Source of the DNA: Lachnoclostridium phytofermentans | Lineage (GTDB): Bacteria > Bacillota > Clostridia > Lachnospirales > Lachnospiraceae | Reading direction: 5' to 3' | NCBI GenBank assembly: GCA_003526525.1 | Contig: DPVV01000453.1 | Coordinates: 7,463 to 18,459, forward strand | Length of the DNA stretch: 10,997 bases | Shown here: piece by piece, positions 5,959 to 10,997 of the stretch | How positions within the stretch are numbered: position 1 is the stretch's first letter | How the letters are laid out: each line of letters starts with the position of its first letter | Notes under the pieces: generated by a model | What the model was told of the DNA's origin: nothing | The model's database searches: none | The model's input: only the letters and a program-made list of their open reading frames with translations | Program-made: the position numbers and the translations under genes

Positions 5959-6678
5959 ATGAAAATCGTGGACGAACATATTACCGCGTATATTAATTCG
6001 CTGGAATTAGAATTGCCACAGTATTTAAGTACATTAGAAAAAGAAGCATTAGAAAATGCAGTGCCTATCATTCGAAAAGAAGCACAAGCGGTACTAAAAT
6101 TTTTTTTGGATATGAAGCAACCAAAGCAAATACTTGAAGTAGGTACTGCGGTTGGATTCTCTTGTTCTTTGCTAAGTGAATATATGCCTGAGGATTGTCA
6201 TATTACTACCATAGAAAAGGTACCAATGAGAATTGTGGAAGCGAAGAAAAATTTATCGAAAGCAAGAAGAGCTTCGGATATTTCACTTGTTATGGGCGAC
6301 GCAATTGATGCTCTGAAAGTTTTAAATAGAACGGATACTTCGAAAGACGTATCACTTTTTAACCCTTCTGGAAATAAGAAAGAGTTAAGTGAGCTTGCAG
6401 ACTGTTACGATTTTATCTTTATGGATGCTGCAAAAGGACAATACATGAATTTTCTTCCTGAGATTATGAAATTACTTCCGGTTGGCGGATTATTTATAAC
6501 GGATAATGTTCTTCAGGAAGGTAGTATTGCAAAATCAAAGTATAGCATCACGAGAAGGGACCGAACGATTCATACAAGAATGCGTGAGTACTTATATGAA
6601 TTAACTCATAGGGATGATTTAACAACGATGATTCTGCCGGTTGGGGATGGAATGGCAGTTAGTACAAGGATACAGTAG
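5959..6678 (+). CDS. trmR: SAM-dependent O-methyltransferase, TrmR type (tRNA 5-hydroxyuridine methyltransferase)
   Basis: Class I methyltransferase of the COMT-like, metal-dependent group, 239 residues. In B. subtilis TrmR (YrrM) methylates ho5U34 of tRNA to mo5U34. SAM motif I is ILEVGTAVGFS (58-68), with an acidic IEK (Glu 86), GDAIDAL (113-119), DFIFMDAAKGQY (151-162) and ITDNVL (180-185); Asp 156, Asp 182 and Asn 183 are the expected metal ligands. About 20 polar residues (near 124-147) are inserted before the DAAK motif compared with the roughly 217-residue B. subtilis protein. GGAGG at 5948-5952 supports ATG 5959. The pairing with a downstream U32/TrhP gene is the main reason for choosing TrmR over other small-molecule O-methyltransferases; substrate is therefore inferred from context. 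Confidence 0.85.
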   Translation: MKIVDEHITAYINSLELELPQYLSTLEKEALENAVPIIRKEAQAVLKFFLDMKQPKQILEVGTAVGFSCSLLSEYMPEDCHITTIEKVPMRIVEAKKNLSKARRASDISLVMGDAIDALKVLNRTDTSKDVSLFNPSGNKKELSELADCYDFIFMDAAKGQYMNFLPEIMKLLPVGGLFITDNVLQEGSIAKSKYSITRRDRTIHTRMREYLYELTHRDDLTTMILPVGDGMAVSTRIQ

Positions 6679-6703
6679 AATGCTTTCTATTTAACCAGTA
6701 TTC

Positions 6704-6870
6704 AATCTGCAGACAAATAGAATCTGCATACAAATAGAATCTGCATACAAATAGAATCTGCATACAAATAGAATCTATAGACAGATAGAATCTATAGACA
6801 GATAGAATCTGTAGACAGATAGACTGTAGACAAATAGATTCTGTAGACAGAACAATCTGTCTGTAGATAT
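6704..6870. repeat. 17-bp tandem repeat array between trmR and trhP
   Basis: Units of the form AATCTGCATACAAATAG run head to tail from 6704. Units 1-7 (6704-6822) are exactly 17 bases each, units 2-4 identical. Unit 8 is 15 bases (6823-6837), unit 9 partial (6838-6851), and a degenerate copy reaches about 6870. Sequence drifts along the array: middle units read AATCTATAGACAGATAG, and unit 7 contains ATCTGT-AG-ACAGAT, a perfect inverted repeat absent from the early units. It is non-coding and lies entirely between the trmR stop and the trhP binding site. No sequence spacers, so not CRISPR. Confidence 0.9.
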
Positions 6871-6910
6871 GAAGAGTGTTAATAGAGGCAAGAAGAAATA
6901 GGAGGAAACT

Positions 6911-8191
6911 ATGTTTCGTAGAGAAAAACCGGAATTGCTAATTCCAGCAAGTAACTTAGAAGTATTAAAGACTGCAATCATATATGGTGCAGATGCTGTT
7001 TACATTGGTGGCGAGATGTACGGATTACGTGCAAAAGCGAAGAACTTTTCTTTAGATGATATGAAAAAAGGAATTGAATTTGCACACCAGTATGGTAAAA
7101 AAGTCTATGTTACAGCAAATATTACTGCTCATAACCGTGATTTAAAAGGTGTAGAGGAGTATTTCCGTGAATTAAAAGAGGTTAAACCAGATGCGTTAAT
7201 TATCTCAGATCCAGGTGTATTTGATATTGCAAAAGAGATTGTGCCTGAGATTGAGCTTCATATAAGTACACAAGCAAACAGTACAAACTATCGTACTTAC
7301 CAGTTCTGGCATAAGCAAGGTGCAGCACGTGTTGTTTCTGCTCGTGAATTGTCCTTAGAAGAACTTTCTGGGTTAAGAGCAAACATCCCAGATGAACTTG
7401 AGATTGAAACCTTTGTTCATGGTGCGATGTGTATTTCTTATTCCGGACGTTGTCTCTTAAGTAATTATTTTACTGGAAGAGATGCAAATCTTGGAGCTTG
7501 CACACATCCTTGTAGATGGAGATATCATGTTGTAGAAGAGACAAGACCAGGGGAATACATGCCTGTATTTGAAAATGATCGCGGAACTTATATCTTTAAT
7601 TCCAAAGACCTTTGTATGATTGAATATATTCCAGATCTTGTTGCAGCAGGAATTGATAGCTTTAAGATTGAAGGTCGTATGAAGACTGCACTTTATGTTG
7701 CTACGGTCGCAAGGACATACCGCAAGGCTATCGATGATTTCTATGAATCGATTGATAATTATCTTGAGAACATGGAATACTATAAAGCAGAAATCGGAAA
7801 ATGTACGTATCGTCAGTTTACTACAGGTTTCTTCTTCCAAAAGCCAGATTCCAATACTCAAATTTACGATAATAATGTATATGTCAAAGAGTATACTTAT
7901 TTAGGAATCGTTTCTTCTCGTAATGCGGAAGGTGCTAGTGAGATGGAACAGAGAAATAAGTTTAGTGTAGGTGATATGGTTGAAATCATGAAGCCAAATG
8001 GTGAGAATATTCCTACCAAGGTTTTAAGAATCACAGATGAAGAAGGAAATGAGATGGAGAGCTGTCCTCATCCACAGCAAAAGATTTTTGTTACCTTTGA
8101 TAAAGAGACTGCTCAATATGATATCATACGTGTTCAGGAGAAATCCGGCGATTCTAAGAAGGATTGTGGATGTACTTCTTGTAGTGAATAA
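6911..8191 (+). CDS. trhP: U32 family protein, TrhP-type tRNA uridine-34 hydroxylase
   Basis: Member of the former peptidase U32 family, 426 residues, close to B. subtilis TrhP2/YrrO in length. TrhP proteins hydroxylate wobble uridine 34 of tRNA in a prephenate-dependent reaction, giving ho5U. The N-terminal half has PELLIPASNLEVLKTAIIYGADAVYIGG, shown here as residues 7-34, of barrel type. The U32 signature is ETFVHGAMCISYSGRC (166-181) followed by GACTHPCRWRY (196-206): Cys 174, 181, 197 and 201 are the four conserved cysteines thought to hold an iron-sulfur cluster. A Cys-rich tail, CGCTSC (419-424), ends the protein. AGGAGG at 6900-6905 supports ATG 6911. It is the natural partner of the upstream TrmR, which methylates its product. 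Collagenase-type protease activity, once assigned to U32, is less likely. Confidence 0.87.
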   Translation: MFRREKPELLIPASNLEVLKTAIIYGADAVYIGGEMYGLRAKAKNFSLDDMKKGIEFAHQYGKKVYVTANITAHNRDLKGVEEYFRELKEVKPDALIISDPGVFDIAKEIVPEIELHISTQANSTNYRTYQFWHKQGAARVVSARELSLEELSGLRANIPDELEIETFVHGAMCISYSGRCLLSNYFTGRDANLGACTHPCRWRYHVVEETRPGEYMPVFENDRGTYIFNSKDLCMIEYIPDLVAAGIDSFKIEGRMKTALYVATVARTYRKAIDDFYESIDNYLENMEYYKAEIGKCTYRQFTTGFFFQKPDSNTQIYDNNVYVKEYTYLGIVSSRNAEGASEMEQRNKFSVGDMVEIMKPNGENIPTKVLRITDEEGNEMESCPHPQQKIFVTFDKETAQYDIIRVQEKSGDSKKDCGCTSCSE

Positions 8192-8228
8192 GATAAACAC
8201 GCTTAGATAACTTTTCTATGTCATTATA

Positions 8229-8271
8229 AAAAAGAGAAGGTGAAAATCAATGATTTTCACCTTCTCTTTTT
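8229..8271. terminator. Bidirectional intrinsic terminator between trhP and sigK
   Basis: Perfect 21-bp inverted repeat (8229-8249 with 8251-8271) around a single central base, A5 on one side and T5 on the other, so each strand ends in a U-tract after a strong stem. It is placed between two convergent genes, 38 bases after the trhP stop. Confidence 0.92.
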
Positions 8272-8301
8272 CGTGCACCAGACATGGCACTCGCATTACT
8301 T

Positions 8302-8327
8302 TGAGGTCTTTTTTTACCTCATTTTTT
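8302..8327 (+). terminator. Second plus-strand terminator after trhP
   Basis: TGAGGT (8302-8307) pairs with ACCTCA (8316-8321) around an 8-base, T-rich loop, followed by TTTTTT (8322-8327). A short backup to the bidirectional terminator, oriented to stop trhP transcripts before they enter sigK antisense. Its own pairing is only 6 bp. Confidence 0.55.
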
Positions 8328-8364
8328 GAAGAGGGGGTATGTTAATTATAAACAAGCTTGCTTA

Positions 8365-8988
8365 TTAACCTTCAAATAAGTCCTTTAATTTTTTTAGTGC
8401 TTTCTTTTCAATGCGACTCACATAACTACGGCTAATTCCTAGTTTATCTGCAATTTCTCTTTGCGTGATTTCTTTCTCTCCACTTAAACCATATCTCATA
8501 ATAATGATTTCTTGCTCTCTTTCATTCAAGGCAGTGTTAAGAAATGTATAGAGTCGTTTGATATTTTCTTGAATTTCAAAGATATCTACAATATCTTCAT
8601 CTGTGCTTTCAATGACATCTAAAAGATTTATTTCATTTCCCTCTTTGTCAGAGCCTATAGGTTCATAAAGATATACTTCGCGTGCCTGTTTTTTACCACT
8701 GCGAAGCATCATCAATAATTCGTTGTCTATACAACGAGAGGCATAGGTGGCAAGTCGAATACCCTTATTGGAATCAAAGGTATCGATGGACTTAATTAGC
8801 CCAATCGTGCCTATGGAAATTAAGTCGTCGGTTTCTCGATCCGGCGTGTTATACTTCTTAACAATGTGCGCAACTAAACGAAGGTTACGTTCAATTAAAG
8901 TATCTCTCGCAACCTTATTTCCTGCTTTACATTGAAGTAACATCTCGTTTTCTTCCTTGGCGCTTAGCGGTTTCGGAAACGACTTCAA
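8365..8988 (-). CDS. sigK: Sporulation sigma factor SigK-like, without pro-sequence
   Basis: RNA polymerase sigma factor of 207 residues, the late mother-cell factor of sporulation. Region 2 is at about 32-101 (NLRLVAHIVKKY, DLISIGTIGLIKSIDTF, ATYASRCIDNELLMMLR); the segment YEPIGSDKEGNEINLLDVI (108-126) is close to B. subtilis SigK; region 4 has the helix-turn-helix ITQREIADKLGISRSYVSRIEKKAL (174-198 in two parts). It begins MKSFPKPLS, the point where mature SigK begins after removal of the pro-peptide in B. subtilis. Start is TTG at 8988-8986, with GAGGTG (8999-8994) five bases upstream; an in-frame TGA (9000-8998) lies only three codons before, so no pro-sequence can be encoded in frame. 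Clostridioides difficile SigK also lacks one. No sign of an inserted skin-type element. SigE was considered, but the N-terminus fits SigK better. Confidence 0.88.
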   Translation of the reverse strand: MKSFPKPLSAKEENEMLLQCKAGNKVARDTLIERNLRLVAHIVKKYNTPDRETDDLISIGTIGLIKSIDTFDSNKGIRLATYASRCIDNELLMMLRSGKKQAREVYLYEPIGSDKEGNEINLLDVIESTDEDIVDIFEIQENIKRLYTFLNTALNEREQEIIIMRYGLSGEKEITQREIADKLGISRSYVSRIEKKALKKLKDLFEG

Positions 8989-9017
8989 GCGGGCACCTCA
9001 ACGCTTTGGTTTACTAC

Positions 9018-9045
9018 TACTTTATGTCTCGTGGACAGTTTGCGT
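9018..9045 (-). promoter_or_regulatory. SigK/SigE-like promoter for sigK
   Basis: On the minus strand CATAAAGTA (9026-9018) matches the SigK -10 pattern CATANNNTA, and an AC dinucleotide (9045-9044) sits 17 bases upstream, about where the SigK -35 AC is found. Transcription would begin near 9011, leaving a leader of roughly 22 bases. Match is short, so chance is possible. Confidence 0.35.
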
Positions 9046-9093
9046 GCCTTTCCACCTTTAAAATTTATTGAAAAGTAAAAAGTTTTTATCATC

Positions 9094-9122
9094 GAATAAA
9101 GACAAGCACATTCACATAAGAT
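9094..9122 (+). promoter_or_regulatory. SigE-like promoter for the M23 peptidase gene
   Basis: GAATAAA (9094-9100) and CATAAGAT (9115-9122) at 14-base spacing match the mother-cell SigE consensus at five of seven and six of eight positions. Transcription from about 9130 would exclude the upstream TTG (9068) and favour ATG 9155. Confidence 0.35.
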
Positions 9123-9154
9123 ATTATCAATACGATAGGAGAAGTAAGACATTC

Positions 9155-10540
9155 ATGAAGGCTTTTTTTCGAAATTTAAAATTTAAAAAACCCAACCGAC
9201 TTCAATGGTTAAGAAAAAAAGGAAATATAATTATTTGTTTAGAAATATTGACCATACTAATCCTTTGCATTACTTTTTTATGGAACAAAAAATTAGACAA
9301 TCAATCGATTGAAGTAGCAGTGAATCCTACGACTGATAAAAAGTATATTAAGTGGGTCGAATTTAATGCTACTTATGATGCTCTAGATAAAGCATATCAT
9401 TACGATATCGATACTCATAATAAAGAGGTCGAACTTCATTTTGTAGAACTATTATCTTACTTAGGAACAAAGTATGGTGGTGACTTTAAAAAATATAAAG
9501 CAAAAGATATGGACCAACTTGCTGGAAAATTATTGTCAGGAAAAGAAACAATCGAGAGTCTTACAAAAGATATGAAATATTACTCTTATTATTATGAAGC
9601 TTATGATGCGGTTCTTGGAGGACTTATCGGTGAATATGAGATAGAAGTATATGACCCTAGTAAACAAAATAATGGAACGACATCATCAAAAGCTTCAGTA
9701 ACAGGTTCACCAACGAGTACACCGTTAAGTACTCTAAAAAGTACACCATCAGGTTCACCAACAAGCACACCATTAAGTTCACCAACAAGTACACCAACAG
9801 GTACGCCAATGGAGACACCGTCACCGACAGTTGCACCAACAAAAGTATGGGAAAAACGTTATGGTTTGAAAGGATTTTCTCCAATTGCAAAAAATTATTA
9901 CTATTATGACTATGATGATTTTGGAGCTTCCAGAAGCTATGGATACAAACGAGTTCATCTTGGGCATGATATGATGGGGCAAGTGGGTTCACCAATTATT
10001 GCAGTTGAATCTGGTTACATAGAAGCTTTAGGTTGGAATCAGTATGGTGGATGGAGGATTGGAATACGTAGTTTTGATGGGAAACGTTATTATTACTACG
10101 CACATATGCGTAAGAATTTTCCTTATAACAAAGAGTTAAAAGTGGGCAGTATTGTATCTGCTGGTGATGTAATAGGTTATCTTGGAAGAACAGGTTATAG
10201 TACGACAGAAAATACAAATAATATAACTACCTCACATCTTCATTTCGGATTACAGTTGATTTTTGATGAATCACAAAAAGAAGGAAATAATGAAATCTGG
10301 GTAGATACGTATGCATTAACCAAATTTTTATATCGAAATCGTTCAGAGACCTACAAGGATTTAGAAACAAAAGAATACCACAGAATTTTTTCTATGAAAG
10401 ATCCATCTGTCGAACAATATAAAAATACTTTAAATAAACATGATTTAAAAGAAAGCGATCCATATGAAAATTCGGAAGAGAAAGATATGCCGAAGGAAAA
10501 AGATATAGCAAACGATGGGGTTATTAAGGAATATAATTAA
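9155..10540 (+). CDS. Membrane-anchored M23 (LytM-type) metallopeptidase
   Basis: Peptidoglycan endopeptidase, 461 residues from ATG 9155. An open frame extends to a TTG at 9068 (490 residues), but that TTG has no binding site, whereas AGGAG (9137-9141) precedes ATG 9155, at a rather long 13 bases. Residue numbers below count from ATG. A basic N-terminus is followed by one transmembrane segment (24-43); a conserved-looking domain (about 66-165, WVEFNATYDALDKAY, ELLSYLGTKYGGDF); a Ser/Thr/Pro linker (177-229); then the M23 domain. Zinc ligands and catalytic residues are complete: HLGHD (His 268, Asp 272), AHM (His 317) and HLHFG (His 361, His 363). So it should be active outside the membrane. 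Tyr-rich strings surround the domain (YYYYDYDD, YYYYAH). Divergent from sigK, which suggests sporulation, as with SpoIIQ-like M23 proteins that are usually inactive; this one is not SpoIIQ. Confidence 0.88.
   Translation: MKAFFRNLKFKKPNRLQWLRKKGNIIICLEILTILILCITFLWNKKLDNQSIEVAVNPTTDKKYIKWVEFNATYDALDKAYHYDIDTHNKEVELHFVELLSYLGTKYGGDFKKYKAKDMDQLAGKLLSGKETIESLTKDMKYYSYYYEAYDAVLGGLIGEYEIEVYDPSKQNNGTTSSKASVTGSPTSTPLSTLKSTPSGSPTSTPLSSPTSTPTGTPMETPSPTVAPTKVWEKRYGLKGFSPIAKNYYYYDYDDFGASRSYGYKRVHLGHDMMGQVGSPIIAVESGYIEALGWNQYGGWRIGIRSFDGKRYYYYAHMRKNFPYNKELKVGSIVSAGDVIGYLGRTGYSTTENTNNITTSHLHFGLQLIFDESQKEGNNEIWVDTYALTKFLYRNRSETYKDLETKEYHRIFSMKDPSVEQYKNTLNKHDLKESDPYENSEEKDMPKEKDIANDGVIKEYN
9683..9841 (+). 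repeat. Ser/Thr/Pro linker-coding repeat region inside M23 gene
   Basis: Imperfect in-frame repeats of GGTTCACCAACAAGYACACC-like DNA encode runs such as GSPTSTPLSS and STPTGTP. They form a flexible wall-spanning linker between the N-terminal domain and the M23 domain. Copy number is likely to vary between strains. Confidence 0.75.
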
Positions 10541-10579
10541 TGAATTTGAATACTCCATAGAAAGAAAGGATGTACTAAG

Positions 10580-10997
10580 ATGAAGGTATTAGCAAGATAC
10601 GGGTCAAATAGATTGAAAAAACTAAATCAAATGTTTCTTGGGCTGCTACTGCCATGTGCACCAGTTATTATGCACTGCAGGGCAGCCTGTAGTTTATCTG
10701 TAATGCATAAATCAAAAGAGCAAATAGAGGTATTTAGCTGTTTTGTTCATCTGATTTTATGCAACCGGTTATTAATTCAACCATTAGTGTCAACAGAGGA
10801 CTTTACTGTATATCTTATTTATCAAGAGGACATGCTTTTAGAGAAAGTAAATGATGAAAGAGCTAGGCTATTGTTGGATTCGTTTGACTATCCTCATGAT
10901 AGTCTTTCGGATATCGTTTCTAGGTTATCCGTAAGACTAGAAGAGTATTTTTATGAAGATGAAGCATTTCCACATGAGCTTGGAGTATTTCTAGGAT
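10580..10997 (+). CDS. DUF3793 family protein, 3' truncated by window edge
   Basis: Reading frame open to the right edge, 139 codons visible. The start ATG 10580 has GAAAGGA at 10564-10570, nine bases upstream, and follows the M23 stop by 39 bases, so the two may be co-transcribed. The N-terminal part has several Cys residues (LLLPCAPVIMHCRAACSLS, residues 23-41), and the visible end reads FPHELGVFLG, the characteristic C-terminal motif of DUF3793 proteins in Clostridia. Function is unknown; family members often sit near iron or flavodoxin genes, though nothing of that kind is in this window. No membrane segment is evident. The frame is missed if a stop codon is required, since none occurs before the edge. 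Confidence 0.8.
   Translation, partial: MKVLARYGSNRLKKLNQMFLGLLLPCAPVIMHCRAACSLSVMHKSKEQIEVFSCFVHLILCNRLLIQPLVSTEDFTVYLIYQEDMLLEKVNDERARLLLDSFDYPHDSLSDIVSRLSVRLEEYFYEDEAFPHELGVFLG

Noticed and set aside
5759..5962. 67-codon plus-strand frame between the MltG-like gene and trmR
   Set aside because: It overlaps the trmR start, has no binding site, and runs through both arms of the paired leader; composition is unlike a protein.
6704..6851. CRISPR array
   Set aside because: Units are contiguous with no spacers and only 17 bases long; no cas genes nearby.
7457..7861. 134-codon minus-strand frame inside trhP
   Set aside because: Antisense to the conserved Cys-motif region of the U32 protein; shadow frame.
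8341..8369. GTTAAT/ATTAAC inverted repeat over the sigK stop
   Set aside because: Six base pairs with a long loop in AT-rich DNA; two better terminators lie next to it.
9068..9154. Upstream TTG start of the M23 protein
   Set aside because: No ribosome binding site; ATG 9155 has AGGAG and a promoter-like element lies in between. Kept only as an alternative.

Overview
The window looks like a low-GC Firmicute chromosome of the class Clostridia, most likely family Lachnospiraceae. The reasons are AT-rich third positions, strong GGAGG-type ribosome binding sites, several TTG starts, a sporulation sigma factor, a DUF3793 protein and an M23 peptidase of a type I associate with Lachnospiraceae. Lachnoclostridium phytofermentans or a close relative is a guess from memory of protein resemblance and was not checked.

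Layout. Positions 1-980 hold the 3' part of mtaB (tRNA ms2t6A37 methylthiotransferase). A clear sigma-A-type promoter overlapping its stop codon starts an ireB - ruvX - DUF1292 cluster (1108-2311). A 545-base gene-free stretch (2312-2856) carries a terminator-like hairpin, a possible three-way-junction RNA and palindromes in front of a fur-family regulator (2857-3336). Next come rnjA (RNase J, 3398-5251) and a short membrane protein resembling the N-terminal half of MltG without its catalytic domain (5277-5732). A leader with mutually exclusive pairings (5812-5906) precedes an O-methyltransferase of the TrmR type (5959-6678). A 17-bp tandem repeat separates it from a U32-family TrhP-type protein (6911-8191). 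A perfect bidirectional terminator (8229-8271) separates that gene from a convergent sigK-like gene on the minus strand (8365-8988). Divergent from sigK is a membrane-anchored M23 peptidase (9155-10540), followed by the start of a DUF3793 gene cut by the window end.

How the genes fit together. ireB-ruvX-DUF1292-mltG-trmR-trhP is the gene order of the Bacillus subtilis yrzL-yrrK-yrzB-yrrL-yrrM-yrrN/O cluster, here with fur and rnjA inserted. TrhP and TrmR would act in sequence on tRNA wobble uridine 34 (hydroxylation to ho5U, then methylation to mo5U), while MtaB acts on A37 of the same anticodon loop. The sigK/M23 pair has mother-cell-sigma-like -10 elements on both sides of the shared intergenic region, which suggests expression during sporulation. 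Most genes are ordinary housekeeping. The unexplained parts are non-coding: the trmR leader, the 17-bp repeat array and the region ahead of fur. I did not find a defence system, mobile element, CRISPR array or tRNA/rRNA gene.
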